Source: Micromonospora tulbaghiae (GTDB lineage Bacteria > Actinomycetota > Actinomycetes > Mycobacteriales > Micromonosporaceae). Taken from it: DNA of 64,000 bases. Location: assembly GCF_900091605.1 (NCBI RefSeq), contig NZ_FMCQ01000010.1, positions 1 to 64,000 of the forward strand. The letters run 5' to 3'. Made by a program: the position numbers and the translations under genes. Numbering within the stretch: the first letter of the stretch is position 1; every line of letters begins with the position of its first letter. Of this stretch, positions 44,694 to 53,710 are shown piece after piece. The notes beneath the pieces were generated by a model. The model worked only from the letters and a program-made list of their open reading frames with translations. It searched no databases and had not been told where the DNA came from.

Positions 44694-45881
44694 ATGCCGG
44701 AGGGGTCCGGATCGGTGTCGCGTGCCCTGCGCACGGCGCCACCCGACCAGCTGGCGGAGACCGCGGACGCGGTGCTCCGCCAGACGCTCGGGGCCGCGCG
44801 GGCGGAGGTGTTCGTCGCCGACTACCGCGCCAGCGGACTCTGGCCGGTGCTCGACCCGGACGTGCCCGACGGCGGCCCGCTGCTGGCCCACACCGTCGCA
44901 CAGCGCTGTTTCAGCAGCCAGGAGCCGGTGCTGGACATCGTCGAGGACGGCCGTTGCCGGGCCTACCTGCCGCTGTCGGTGTGGGGGGAGCGGCTCGGCG
45001 TGCTGATGGTGGAGCTGCCCGGCGACCCGGACGCGGCCACTGTGGAGGCCGCCCGGGACGCCGCGGGGGAGCTGGCCGTCGCGATCCGGGCGGCCGACCG
45101 GGAGACCGACCGTTACCGGCGTGCCCGGCGCCGGGAGCGGCTGAGCATGGCCGCCGAGATGCAGTGGGACCTGCTGCCGGGGCGCAGCGTACGGCTCGGT
45201 GACGCGCTGCTCGCCGGTCAGCTCGAACCGGCGTACACGGTGGGCGGTGACCACTTCGACTGGTCGGTGGACGGGGACCGGCTCACCCTCACCGTGCTCA
45301 ACGGCACCGGCAGCGGGCTGGCCGCGTCGATGCTCACGGCGATGACGGTGAACGCCATGCGCAACGCAAGGCGGTCCGGCGGCAGCCTCGTGGAGCAGGC
45401 GGAGCTGGCCTCGGACACCATCTACTACCAGCACCGGGGCAGCCGGCACGTGGCCACGCTGCTGCTGGAGCTGGACAGCCGCCGGGGCGTGATGCGAGCG
45501 GTCGACGCCGGCTCACCGCAACTGCTGCGGCTGCGCGGGGGCCGGGTCACGCCGATCGCGCTGGAGCAGCAACTGCCGCTGGGCATGTTCGCCGAGACCC
45601 GCTACGACGTGCAGGAGTTCACTCTGGAGCCGGGCGATCGCCTCTTCGTCGTCAGCGACGGGGTGTACGGGGCGGAGCCCGACGAGCAGGAGCCGTACGG
45701 TGTGCGGGCGATGGCGCGCGCGATGCGGTCGACTCGGCTGCAGCCGGCGACCGAGGCAGTTGGTACGGTGATGCGCGAACTGCATGCGTACCATGCCGAC
45801 GCGGATCTCCGTGACGACGCGGTCGTCGTCTGCCTGGACTGGCGCGGCTCCAGCCGGTCCGGCGACGTGACGGGGCAGTGA
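44694..45881 (+). CDS. GAF-PP2C (SpoIIE/RsbU-type) protein phosphatase
   Basis: A 395-residue protein. The N-terminal GAF-like domain (residues 15-140) precedes a linker helix. The PP2C domain spans 150-390, with EMQWDLLPGRSVRLGDALLAGQLEPAYTVGGDHFDW, LNGTGSGLAASMLTA and LFVVSDGVYGA supplying metal-binding acids. It is the RsbU/SpoIIE class that dephosphorylates anti-sigma antagonists in partner switching. The ATG at 44694 is chosen because GGAGG is six bases before it. Partner proteins are not in the window. Confidence 0.92.
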   Translation: MPEGSGSVSRALRTAPPDQLAETADAVLRQTLGAARAEVFVADYRASGLWPVLDPDVPDGGPLLAHTVAQRCFSSQEPVLDIVEDGRCRAYLPLSVWGERLGVLMVELPGDPDAATVEAARDAAGELAVAIRAADRETDRYRRARRRERLSMAAEMQWDLLPGRSVRLGDALLAGQLEPAYTVGGDHFDWSVDGDRLTLTVLNGTGSGLAASMLTAMTVNAMRNARRSGGSLVEQAELASDTIYYQHRGSRHVATLLLELDSRRGVMRAVDAGSPQLLRLRGGRVTPIALEQQLPLGMFAETRYDVQEFTLEPGDRLFVVSDGVYGAEPDEQEPYGVRAMARAMRSTRLQPATEAVGTVMRELHAYHADADLRDDAVVVCLDWRGSSRSGDVTGQ

Positions 45882-45929
45882 CCGGGGCGGCGGAGCGAAC
45901 ACGAGCGGGACGATCGCAGGGGACAGCGA

Positions 45930-46400
45930 GTGGAGCGACCTCCGAATCTTGCCGCGGCCATCGAAACGGCTGCGGAGGCGCTCATCGGTGTGCTCGACTC
46001 CGCCACATCCCGGCACACCGTCAGCGTCTCGCCCACCCAGCTGCGGGTGCTGTCACTGATCGTGTCCCATCCGGACACCAACGTGAACCGGCTGGCCGAG
46101 CTGCTGGACGTGGTCCCGTCGTCGGCGAGCCGGCTGTGCGACCGCCTCGAGGCGGTCGGCCTACTGCGTCGGGTCGCCGACCCGCGCGACCGGCGGGAGG
46201 TGCGGCTGATCCCGACCGCGGCGGCGGATACGTTGCTGCGCGACCTCCAGGAGAGACGGCACCGGGCGGTGCAGGCCGTGCTCGACCGGATGCCCAACCG
46301 GGTGCAGCACGAGCTGCTGCTGGCGCTGGTGGCGTTCAGTCAGGCCGCGACGACCACCGCCCCGCAGGCAGAGTCGGACTCGACCGCCCGCACCGCCTGA
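45930..46400 (+). CDS. MarR family transcriptional regulator
   Basis: A 156-residue protein. The winged helix is at residues 30-110 (LRVLSLIVSHPDTNVNRLAELLDVVPSSASRLCDRLEAVGLLRRVADPRDRREVRLIPT). It starts with GTG at 45930. It may sense phenolic compounds or oxidants. A perfect palindrome ATCCTAGGAT lies 44 bp downstream of its stop, before the pgsA-like gene. Target genes are not certain. Confidence 0.9.
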   Translation: MERPPNLAAAIETAAEALIGVLDSATSRHTVSVSPTQLRVLSLIVSHPDTNVNRLAELLDVVPSSASRLCDRLEAVGLLRRVADPRDRREVRLIPTAAADTLLRDLQERRHRAVQAVLDRMPNRVQHELLLALVAFSQAATTTAPQAESDSTARTA

Positions 46401-46707
46401 TTTCGCGCGCCGGTGTCTGCCCTGCCGGCGACCGCTCAACTAGTATCCTAGGATGCCTTAGCGGCTGTGACGGTCACCACCGTGACACCGCTAAGCAACG
46501 GCGCAGCGGGCACCCGGAGGAGAGCGGCGAGCCCGATATAGTGGCAGCGCAACTGGGCGGCCCGTGATCACGACGATGGCGGGCCGCGTCGGGGAGGTCC
46601 CAGCCCGGGATCACAGAGGGCGCCGGCGTCTGACCGGCCGGCAACGCGCACGTCCCTCCAGCGGCCGCTCATCCGGCTGCCGGACCGTGCTGCGAAGGGA
46701 GGGTTCG
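46401..46707 (+). promoter_or_regulatory. 307-bp non-coding region before the pgsA-like operon
   Basis: It holds a palindrome ATCCTAGGAT at 46445-46454, then a hairpin at 46457-46495 (CTTAGCGG pairs with CCGCTAAG, with an imperfect inner stem), and a TATAGT box at 46537-46542. Downstream, a GCGGCCCG/CGGGCCGC stem occurs in the leader. I see no gene of its own. It probably carries the MarR site and the promoter of the operon. Confidence 0.5.
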
Positions 46708-47346
46708 GTGTCGCGTCGGCCGGCTCCAGCGGAGCAACCGGATTCCGGGACCGCCACGGTCGTGGGAGACCGCGTCCTGACCCTGCCCAACCTGATCAGC
46801 TTCGTCCGGCTCGTCGGCGTGCCGATCTTCCTCTACCTGTTCCTCGTGGTCCGGGCCGACGTCGCCGCCATCGCGGTGCTCGCCGTCGGCGGCACCAGCG
46901 ACTGGGTGGACGGCTGGATCGCCCGCCGCCTGGGCCAGGTGAGCCGGCTCGGGGAACTGCTCGACCCGCTGGCCGACCGCCTCTACATCCTCGCCACGCT
47001 GCTCGCGTTCACCGCCCGCGAGGTGGTGCCTTGGCAGTTCACCGGCGCGCTGCTGGCCCGGGAAGTGCTGCTGCTGGTGTCCCTCGGGGTGCTGCGCCGC
47101 TACGGCTACGGCCCGCCGCCGGTGCACTACGTGGGCAAGACCGCGACGTTCCTGCTGCTGGCGGCGTTCCCGATCCTGCTGCTCGCCGACGCGGTGCCGG
47201 ACATCGGCACCGCCGCCGGCGCGATCGGCTGGGGGCTGGCCTGGTGGGGCCTGGTCCTCTACTGGGTCGCCGGCGCGATGTACGTGGTGCAGGCGAGCCG
47301 TCTCGTGCGGGCCATGCGGGCGGGGCGTCCCGGGGCGGCGGCATGA
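46708..47346 (+). CDS. CDP-alcohol phosphatidyltransferase (PgsA/PgsA2-like)
   Basis: A 212-residue membrane enzyme with about five to six hydrophobic helices. The motif DWVDGWIAR-x8-G-x3-D-x3-D (SDWVDGWIARRLGQVSRLG then LLDPLADR) is complete. It transfers a phosphoalcohol to CDP-diacylglycerol, probably making phosphatidylglycerol phosphate. AAGGGAGGG precedes the GTG at 46708. It is the first of the block that matches Rv1822 onward and overlaps the next gene by four bases. Confidence 0.9.
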   Translation: MSRRPAPAEQPDSGTATVVGDRVLTLPNLISFVRLVGVPIFLYLFLVVRADVAAIAVLAVGGTSDWVDGWIARRLGQVSRLGELLDPLADRLYILATLLAFTAREVVPWQFTGALLAREVLLLVSLGVLRRYGYGPPPVHYVGKTATFLLLAAFPILLLADAVPDIGTAAGAIGWGLAWWGLVLYWVAGAMYVVQASRLVRAMRAGRPGAAA

Positions 47347-48311
47347 CCACGTCGCCGCCCCGGGACGGGGAGAAGGAGCGCGACCCGTCGAACCGGGTGT
47401 ACGCGCCGGACTTCCTGACCGAGCTGTTCCGCAATCCGCTGGATCCGGGGTACGGGGACGCGGCGGCGCGCCGGGCGACGGGCTCGATGTCGCGGGTGCG
47501 GCAGGTGCTGGGCCGGCCGGTGAGCCTGGTGGTGCTGGCGCTGATCGGTTTCCTGTTCGCGGTGGCGTACCGGGAGACGATGGCGGAGGAGCCGAGCCGC
47601 GCGACGGCGCGGGCGGGGCTGGTCGCCGAGATCAAGGGGCGAGAGGCGGAGACCGACCGGTTGACCGAGCGCGCCGAGCAGTTGCGTGAGGAGGTCAGCC
47701 GGCAGCGGGACGCGGCGTTGAGCGGTTCGCAGGCGTCCCGGTTGCGCACGTTGGAGGCGGGGACCGGCCTGGCCCGGGTGCGTGGGGACGGCGTGGTGGT
47801 GCGGCTGGCCGACGCGGCGGCGGACCAGGACGGGGTGACCGGCGGCGACGCGGGCCCGTCCCGGGTGCTGTACTCGGATCTGCAGAAGGTCGCGAACGCG
47901 TTGTGGGCTGCGGGCGCCGAGGCGGTGGCGGTGAACGGCCAGCGGTTGACGGCGACGTCGACGATCCGGTCGGCGGGTGAGGCGATCCTGGTGGACTACC
48001 GGCCGGTGACGGGTCCGTACGAGGTGCAGGCGATCGGGCCGAGGTCGATGCGGGACCGGTTCGACGAGAGCCGGGCGGCGGCGTTGATGCGTGAGGTGGC
48101 GCGGACGACGGGTCTGTCGTTCGGGGTGAAGCGGGTCGACGACCTCACCTTGCCGGCGGCGCCGCAGCCGCGGCTACGCTACGCCGAGCCTCCGGCGAGC
48201 CCCAGTCCGAGCGCGAGTGCGAGTGCGTCGGGTTCGGGTGGCGCCGGTTCGTCGAGTCCCGGGCCGTCCGGCCCGGGCGGTTCTTCCAGCCCCTCGGGAG
48301 GTGGCCGATGA
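47343..48311 (+). CDS. DUF881 family protein
   Basis: A 322-residue protein. It has one membrane helix near residue 60 (VSLVVLALIGFLFAVAYRETM), a coiled-coil (residues 80-125, EIKGREAETDRLTERAEQLREEVSRQ) and the DUF881 domain to residue 275. A Ser/Gly/Pro-rich tail follows. It is similar in place to Rv1823. The ATG overlaps the pgsA-like stop (ATGA). The role is unknown, possibly cell envelope or division. Confidence 0.85.
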   Translation: MTTSPPRDGEKERDPSNRVYAPDFLTELFRNPLDPGYGDAAARRATGSMSRVRQVLGRPVSLVVLALIGFLFAVAYRETMAEEPSRATARAGLVAEIKGREAETDRLTERAEQLREEVSRQRDAALSGSQASRLRTLEAGTGLARVRGDGVVVRLADAAADQDGVTGGDAGPSRVLYSDLQKVANALWAAGAEAVAVNGQRLTATSTIRSAGEAILVDYRPVTGPYEVQAIGPRSMRDRFDESRAAALMREVARTTGLSFGVKRVDDLTLPAAPQPRLRYAEPPASPSPSASASASGSGGAGSSSPGPSGPGGSSSPSGGGR

Positions 48312-48640
48312 TCGCGGTGCTGGCGTTGCTCGCCGGTGTGGTGCTCGGGGTGTATCTGGACCCCACGGTGCCGGCGGCGTTGCAGCCGTATCTGCCGATC
48401 GCGGTGGTGGCCGCGTTGGACGCGGTGTTCGGTGGGGTGCGGGCGAAGCTGGACCGGATCTTCGACGACAAGCAGTTCGTGGTGTCGTTCATCTCGAATG
48501 TGCTGGTGGCGGCTCTGATCGTGTACCTGGGTGACCAGTTGGGCGTGGGCGGTCAGTTGTCCACGGGTGTGGTGGTCGTGCTCGGGGTGCGCATCTTCGG
48601 AAATGTGGCGGCGATCCGCCGGCACCTGTTCCGGGCGTAG
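48308..48640 (+). CDS. Small basic protein (DUF1290, Sbp)
   Basis: A 110-residue membrane protein with about three hydrophobic segments (MIAVLALLAGVVLGVYL, FVVSFISNVLVAALIVYLG, TGVVVVLGVRIFGNVAAI). It sits between two DUF881 genes, as in Rv1823-Rv1824-Rv1825, and overlaps the first by four bases. The function is unsettled, with a role in cell envelope or division suggested. Confidence 0.88.
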   Translation: MIAVLALLAGVVLGVYLDPTVPAALQPYLPIAVVAALDAVFGGVRAKLDRIFDDKQFVVSFISNVLVAALIVYLGDQLGVGGQLSTGVVVVLGVRIFGNVAAIRRHLFRA

Positions 48641-48650
48641 GTTTGTGGCG

Positions 48651-49598
48651 ATGAGCGAGGAACACAGGGAGACGGGTACCGGGTGGCCGCGGCCGGGGGA
48701 GCCGGCGCGGCCGTCGGGTCCGGCGGGTGAGCCGGATCCGCGCCCGGACGCGCCCGATCCGGACGAGTTGAGCCCGTTGGCGCCGGTGGAGCCGGTGGAG
48801 CCGGCGCCGGACGAGGTGGCGGAGCCCGCGGAGCGGGAGGCGGTGCCGGAGTCCGAGCCGGAGCCGGGTGCGGCGGCTGGTGCCGGGGCGCCGTCGGCGG
48901 CGCGGCGGTTCTCGTCGGCGGGCGCGATGATCGCGGTGTTGCTGGCGCTGCTGGGTTTCACGCTCGTGGTGCAGTTCAAGACGACGTCGACGGATCCGAC
49001 GCTCGCGGCGACGCGGGAGGAGGACCTGGTGCGGATCTCGTCGGATCTGGATTCGCGGGAGCGGCGGCTACGCCAGGAGATCGAGTTGCTGGAGGAGAGC
49101 CAGCGGCAGCTGCGGTCGGGTGAGCAGGGTCGGCAGGCGGCGCTGGAGGAGGCGACGCGGCGGGCGGACGAGCTGGGCATCCTGGCGGGTACGTTGCCGG
49201 CGGTGGGTCCGGGTCTTGAGGTGCGGTTCTCGGGGCCGGCGAAGGCGGTGTCGTCGACGCGGATCCTGGACGCGGTGCAGGAGCTGCGGGGTGCGGGCGC
49301 GGAGGCGATGCAGATCCAGGGCGCGGACGGTACGGCGGCGCGGATCATCGCGTCGACGTATTTCGTGGACGGGGCCGAGGGTGCGCTGGTGGTGGACGGG
49401 CGGCGGTTGACGGGTCCGTTCACGATCATGGTGATCGGTGATCCGGCGACGATGCGTACGGCGTTGAACATTCCCGGCGGGGTGGTCGCATCGGTGCGGG
49501 ACGGCGGCGGTAACGTGACCTCCGAGGATCGTGAGGTTGTGGAGGTTTCGCAGCTGCACGCGCCGATCAAGCTGGACCACGCACGGCCGGTCTCGTGA
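48651..49598 (+). CDS. DUF881 family protein (second copy)
   Basis: A 315-residue protein. The first 90 residues are Pro/Glu-rich and disordered, then comes a membrane helix (AMIAVLLALLGFTLVVQF), a coiled-coil (EEDLVRISSDLDSRERRLRQEIELLEESQRQL) and DUF881. It is paralogous to the gene at 47343. The ATG at 48651 is 10 bp after the Sbp stop. It matches the place of Rv1825. Confidence 0.87.
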   Translation: MSEEHRETGTGWPRPGEPARPSGPAGEPDPRPDAPDPDELSPLAPVEPVEPAPDEVAEPAEREAVPESEPEPGAAAGAGAPSAARRFSSAGAMIAVLLALLGFTLVVQFKTTSTDPTLAATREEDLVRISSDLDSRERRLRQEIELLEESQRQLRSGEQGRQAALEEATRRADELGILAGTLPAVGPGLEVRFSGPAKAVSSTRILDAVQELRGAGAEAMQIQGADGTAARIIASTYFVDGAEGALVVDGRRLTGPFTIMVIGDPATMRTALNIPGGVVASVRDGGGNVTSEDREVVEVSQLHAPIKLDHARPVS

Positions 49599-49652
49599 CC
49601 GGTCGCGGCCGCGCCGGTTTCTCCGGTGCACCGATGACGAAGGACGCAGTTG

Positions 49653-50033
49653 GTGATTCCTGAGGATCTGCGGTACACCGCCGAGCACGAGTGGGTGGTC
49701 GGTGGTGACGGTGGTGTCGTCCGCGTCGGTATCACGCACTTCGCGCAGGACGCCCTGGGTGACATCGTGTTCGTGCAGCTGCCGGAGCCCGGTGCGGTGG
49801 TGGCCGCGGGTGAGTCGCTGGGCGAGATCGAGTCGACGAAGAGCGTGTCGGAGATCTATGCGCCGTTGAGCGGCGCGGTGGCGGCGCGCAACGAGGCGTT
49901 GGCCGACACCCCTGAGGTGATCAACACGGATCCGTACGGTGCGGGGTGGTTGGTGGAGATCACTCCGGACGATCCGGCGGCGGTCGAGGGTCTGCTGACC
50001 GCCGATGCGTACCGCGAGCTCACCGAGAGCTGA
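49653..50033 (+). CDS. gcvH: Glycine cleavage system H protein
   Basis: A 126-residue lipoyl carrier. The lipoylated lysine is K63 in EIESTKSVSEIY, and the strands GITHFAQDALGDIVFV and PYGAGWLVEI fit the family. It carries the aminomethyl arm between the P and T proteins. GTG at 49653 is preferred to a TTG three bases before it, since AAGGA is suitably spaced. gcvP is in the same window at 57496, under its own riboswitch. Confidence 0.95.
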   Translation: MIPEDLRYTAEHEWVVGGDGGVVRVGITHFAQDALGDIVFVQLPEPGAVVAAGESLGEIESTKSVSEIYAPLSGAVAARNEALADTPEVINTDPYGAGWLVEITPDDPAAVEGLLTADAYRELTES

Positions 50034-50249
50034 GTTCGTGCTGTTCCGGGCGGCGGCGAGGTTCCGCGCGTCCGGTTGCCCTGCATTTCGGCGCTGGCTA
50101 GGCTCGCCCAGTCGACCGAGAACCAATAGTTTGAGCGTTGCGGAATGCGCCTTCCCGGGCACGGGGAGCCAGCCGCCGGGTGTGGTGTTGCCCGGCGGCC
50201 AGACCCGCCATTCCCTGACGCCGACCGAACAGATCCGTGAGGTGGTCCC

Positions 50250-50702
50250 ATGACGCGCCCAGACGACGAGTTCCCCCCGCTCGACGTCACTTCGACGCTC
50301 AATCTCGGTTCGCTCGACGAAGTGCTGGAGGGGCCGGACACCGATGTGGTGCCGAGCCGCATGTCTGGCTCGTTGCCGCCGGGTATGGCGTTGCTGGTGG
50401 TTCGCCGGGGCCCGAATGCGGGTGCCCGGTTCCTGTTGGACCACGATGTGACGACGAGTGGGCGGCACCCGGACAGTGACATCTTCCTGGACGACGTGAC
50501 GGTGTCGCGTCGGCACGCGGAGTTCCACCGTGACGGTGGGACGTTCACGGTGCGGGATGTGGGCAGCCTGAACGGCACGTACGTGAATCGTGAGCGGGTC
50601 GAGGCGGCGACGCTGAGCAACGGTGACGAGGTGCAGATCGGCAAGTTCCGGGTGGTGTTCATCGCCGGTCCGCGCCCGGAGGAGGAGGCCGGCCGGGGGT
50701 GA
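50250..50702 (+). CDS. garA: FHA domain protein, GarA-like
   Basis: A 150-residue protein. The FHA domain is at residues 45-145 with TSGRHPDSDIFLDDVTVSRRHAEFHRDGG and RDVGSLNGTYVN, the phosphothreonine pocket. The N-terminal DVTSTLNLGS carries a threonine cluster like the phosphorylation site of GarA/OdhI. In related species the phosphorylated protein folds on itself and controls 2-oxoglutarate dehydrogenase and glutamate metabolism. Its position between gcvH and the merR gene matches Rv1827. It overlaps the next gene by four bases. Confidence 0.87.
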   Translation: MTRPDDEFPPLDVTSTLNLGSLDEVLEGPDTDVVPSRMSGSLPPGMALLVVRRGPNAGARFLLDHDVTTSGRHPDSDIFLDDVTVSRRHAEFHRDGGTFTVRDVGSLNGTYVNRERVEAATLSNGDEVQIGKFRVVFIAGPRPEEEAGRG

Positions 50703-51454
50703 ACGAGCCTGCGGCTTCGACGCCGTCCGGGGCGGCGCGGGCGCCTGCGCTGATGAGTATCGGCGAGGTGCTGGCGCAGTTGCGGCCGGAGTTTCCGGAC
50801 GTCACGATCTCGAAGTTGCGGTTCCTGGAGGCCGAGGGCCTGGTGGAGCCGCAGCGGACGCCGGCGGGTTATCGGAAGTACGGCTGGGACGATGTGGCGC
50901 GGTTGCGGTTCGTGTTGACCGCGCAGCGGGATCAGTACCTGCCGTTGCGGGTGATCCGGGAGCAGTTGGCCCAGTGGGACGGGTCTGGTCCGTCGCCGGG
51001 GCGGGGGCGGCCGAATCTGGTGGCTGTGGGTCCGGGTGGTGAGATTCCGGGCCGGGAGCCGGCGGAGTCGGTCGAGTCGTCGGAGGTGCGGCTGGACCGG
51101 GCGGGTCTGATCGCTCGTAGTGGTGTGGACGAGTCGACGCTCGCGGAGTTGGAGCGGCTGGGTGTGCTGGTGTCGGATCCGCCGGGGTGGTACGACGCGG
51201 ACGCGTTGATCATCGCGAGTGCGGTGGCGGGTCTGGCGGCGTACGGGTTGGAGCCTCGGCATCTGCGGGCGTACCGGTCGGCGGCGGATCGTGAGGTCGG
51301 GTTGTTCGCGCAGTTGGTGGCGCCGTTGGCGCGGCAGAGCGATCCGGCGGCGCGGGCTCGGGCGGCGGAGACGGCGCGGGAGCTGGTGGCGTTGTCGCAG
51401 CGGTTGCACGCGGCGTTGGTGCGGGTGGGGCTGCGGTCGACGTTGGGCCGGTGA
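50699..51454 (+). CDS. ftsR: MerR family regulator FtsR-like
   Basis: A 251-residue protein. The MerR HTH is at residues 18-90 (MSIGEVLAQLRPEFPDVTISKLRFLEAEGLVEPQRTPAGYRKYGWDDVARLRFVL). It is followed by a long linker and a helical C-terminal region. It matches the place of Rv1828, whose homologue FtsR activates ftsZ in corynebacteria. The GTG start at 50699 overlaps the garA stop. Confidence 0.85.
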   Translation: MNEPAASTPSGAARAPALMSIGEVLAQLRPEFPDVTISKLRFLEAEGLVEPQRTPAGYRKYGWDDVARLRFVLTAQRDQYLPLRVIREQLAQWDGSGPSPGRGRPNLVAVGPGGEIPGREPAESVESSEVRLDRAGLIARSGVDESTLAELERLGVLVSDPPGWYDADALIIASAVAGLAAYGLEPRHLRAYRSAADREVGLFAQLVAPLARQSDPAARARAAETARELVALSQRLHAALVRVGLRSTLGR

Positions 51455-51663
51455 GGTTGTGGAAGGGCCGGGTGCTGTGGGCGCCCGGCCCTTCGTGGTG
51501 GGTGGGCGCGGAAAGATCTGGTCGGTGGAGCGTGTCGTAGGCTTGCCGGGGTATGCCCGTCCGGCGAGGCGTGGTGCACGTAGCGCGTGGGACTCCCGTG
51601 TCCTGGTCCGTGTACCGTGCAGGGAAGGGCGCGGTGCAAGGTGACGACGACACGGAGGCGGCG

Positions 51664-52128
51664 GTGCGCGAGCTGAGCGTGGTCGGAGTTCGGGTGGAGT
51701 TGCCCAGCAACCAGCCGATCGTCCTGCTGCGGGAGGTCGAAGGGGACCGCTATCTGCCGATCTGGATCGGTGCGGTCGAGGCGACGGCGATCGCTTACGA
51801 GCAGCAGGGGGTCAAGCCGGCCCGGCCGTTGACGCACGATCTTCTGCGGGATGTGCTGGCGGCGTTGCAGGCGCCGTTGCGGGCGGTGGAGATCATCGAG
51901 TTGAAGGAGAACGTGTTCTACGCGGATCTTCTCCTCGGTGACGGTGTGCGGGTGTCGGCGCGGCCGAGTGACTCCATCGCGTTGGCGTTGCGGGTGGGTG
52001 CTCCGATTCGTTGTGCGGAGCAGGTCCTCAGCGAGGCGGGGATCGTGATCCCGGACGAGCAGGAGGACGAGGTGGAGAAGTTCCGGGAGTTCCTGGAGCA
52101 GGTGCGTCCGGAGGACTTCGCGGGTTGA
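51664..52128 (+). CDS. Bifunctional nuclease domain protein (DUF151)
   Basis: A 154-residue protein, MRELSVVGVRVELPSNQPIVLLREVEGDRYLPIWIGAVEATAIAYE, a clear BFN domain of the Rv1829 type. The domain may cleave RNA and DNA. GTG at 51664 is chosen because GGAGG lies five bases before it and the family starts here; the frame is open upstream. It lies between ftsR and the second merR, as in mycobacteria. Confidence 0.92.
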   Translation: MRELSVVGVRVELPSNQPIVLLREVEGDRYLPIWIGAVEATAIAYEQQGVKPARPLTHDLLRDVLAALQAPLRAVEIIELKENVFYADLLLGDGVRVSARPSDSIALALRVGAPIRCAEQVLSEAGIVIPDEQEDEVEKFREFLEQVRPEDFAG

Positions 52129-52295
52129 GGTGTCCCGGCCGGGTGGCCGGGGTCGGCGCGGCGGTGGCCGGCGCGGCGTGTCGTGGTGTCTCCTGCGGGT
52201 GAAGTCCGGGGGGCGGCGTTAGGGTTGCCGTGTCGAGGGGTGCGCGTACGGGGAGTCGGCGCGGCACCGCCACGGGCGCGGGGAGGTTGGTCCGG

Positions 52296-52883
52296 ATGCA
52301 CGAGCCGCGGGATCCTGGTCCGAGTGCGGAACAGCAGGCGGGTGTGGGGGCCGATCCGGCCGCTGACGGCGAGGTCGGCTACCGGGGTGTGACCGCGTGT
52401 TCGGCGGTGGGGATCAGTTACCGGCAGTTGGACTACTGGGCGCGTACGGCGTTGGTGGTGCCGAGTGTGCGCGACGCGTCGGGTTCGGGGACGTCGCGGT
52501 TGTACTCGTTCCGCGACCTGGTGGTGTTGAAGGTCGTGAAGCGGCTGCTGGACGCCGGGGTGTCGTTGCAGAACATCCGTAAGGCGATTGAGGCGTTGCG
52601 CTCGCGTGGGGTGGACGATCTGGCGGGCATCACGTTGATCTCCGACGGGACGACCGTGTACGAGTGCCGGTCGCCGGAGGAGGTGGTCGACCTGTTGCAG
52701 GGCGGCCAGGGGGTGTTCGGCATCGCGATCGGTGGTGCGTTCAAGGAGATCCAGGGTTCGTTGTCGCATCTGCCGGCGGAGCCGGTGGGTGGGCAGGAGC
52801 CGGCCGTGCCGGCGGTGGAGCCGGAGGCGGAGTCGGTGGGTGACGAGCTGGCGGCGCGCCGGGCGCGCCGCCGGGCCGGGTGA
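52296..52883 (+). CDS. MerR family regulator (Rv1830-like)
   Basis: A 195-residue protein with the HTH at about residues 28-100 (YRGVTACSAVGISYRQLDYWARTALVVPSVRDASGSGTSRLYSFRDLVVLKVVKRLLDAGVSL). The C-terminal part (VVDLLQGGQGVFGIAIGGAFKEIQG) is family typical. GGGGAGG precedes the ATG at 52296. A GTG at 52230 with a TAGGGT box nearby is an alternative leaderless start that adds 22 residues. A strong terminator at 52909 follows. Confidence 0.88.
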   Translation: MHEPRDPGPSAEQQAGVGADPAADGEVGYRGVTACSAVGISYRQLDYWARTALVVPSVRDASGSGTSRLYSFRDLVVLKVVKRLLDAGVSLQNIRKAIEALRSRGVDDLAGITLISDGTTVYECRSPEEVVDLLQGGQGVFGIAIGGAFKEIQGSLSHLPAEPVGGQEPAVPAVEPEAESVGDELAARRARRRAG

Positions 52884-53318
52884 CCTGCGTCGCGTCTCGT
52901 TGACGGGATCGCGCCGCGCCCGAAAAGGGTGCGGCGCGATTCGTGTTTTGGTGACGGGGTGTGGTCTCCGTCCGGTGGCTGACGTGGGTGGACGGTGTGG
53001 AGCGGGCCGGCTGAGAGTCGGCGCAGGTCACGGCATGTGTGTACGCGATGTCCGAAAAGGACGGTACGTCGTGCGCGTTGACGGCATGTGTGCGAGCGGC
53101 TGCGGTGCGTTCACCAACTGCGGCCGTGTTGCTGACTGTCCGTGATTGACAGTTCTCGGGATCCGCACAGGGTGGGCGTGAAGTGTCGTGGCGGGCGCGC
53201 TATGGTCCGTTCCGGTCGTCGGCGTGTCGACGTCACGGCGGAACGCTGTGTGACGCCGCGCCGGACGGCGAGCCCCTGCCGCGGCGCTGCCCGCGGACCC
53301 CTGGTGGAAGGACCGAGC
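52884..53318 (+). promoter_or_regulatory. 435-bp non-coding region before the globin genes
   Basis: It starts with the terminator at 52909-52939. Then come two direct copies of GGCATGTGTG at 53032-53041 and 53083-53092, 51 bp apart (about five helical turns), with a GTCC-GAAAA-GGAC hairpin between them. No gene of its own is evident. The repeats may be sites for an NO- or redox-responsive regulator of the globins. Confidence 0.4.
52909..52939 (+). terminator. Strong hairpin terminator after the Rv1830-like merR gene
   Basis: TCGCGCCGCGCCC (52909-52921) pairs with 52927-52939 with one wobble. The loop is GAAAA and TTCGTGTTTT follows, so it has a T-rich tail. Confidence 0.85.
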
Positions 53319-53708
53319 ATGACGGTGACGAGCGAGACCACCCCGATCTCCCACTACGAGCGCATCGGCGGCGCGGCCGCGGTGAAGGCCGCGGTGGAGC
53401 TGTTCTACGACAAGGTGCTGGCCGATCCGGATCTGGCCGGCTACTTCGCCGACGTGGACATGGTGGAGCAGCGGCGGCACCTGGCTCTGATGCTGGCGGT
53501 GGTGCTCGGCGGTCCCAACGAGTACGCGGGCCGTGGGCTGGCCGAGGCGCACCAGTCGTTGAGCATCACCGGTGGGCACTACGCGAAGGTCGGTGAGCAC
53601 CTGACGGCGACGCTGGTCGAGCTGGGTGTGCCGGCGGACGTGATCGCCGATGTGCAGGTCGTGCTCGGGCAGGTGCGGGAGCAGGTCGTGTCGGCGGGGG
53701 ACGCCTGA
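53319..53708 (+). CDS. Truncated haemoglobin, group I (GlbN-like)
   Basis: A 129-residue 2/2 globin. HYERIGGAAAVKAAVELFYDKVLADPDLAGYFADVDM carries the B-helix Phe-Tyr pair, and GLAEAHQSLSITGGHY the proximal His. It resembles GlbN of mycobacteria, which detoxifies NO to nitrate. ATG at 53319 follows GGAAGGACC. It is 2 bp before the flavohaemoprotein-like gene, so the two are probably cotranscribed. Confidence 0.92.
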   Translation: MTVTSETTPISHYERIGGAAAVKAAVELFYDKVLADPDLAGYFADVDMVEQRRHLALMLAVVLGGPNEYAGRGLAEAHQSLSITGGHYAKVGEHLTATLVELGVPADVIADVQVVLGQVREQVVSAGDA

Positions 53709-53710
53709 GC

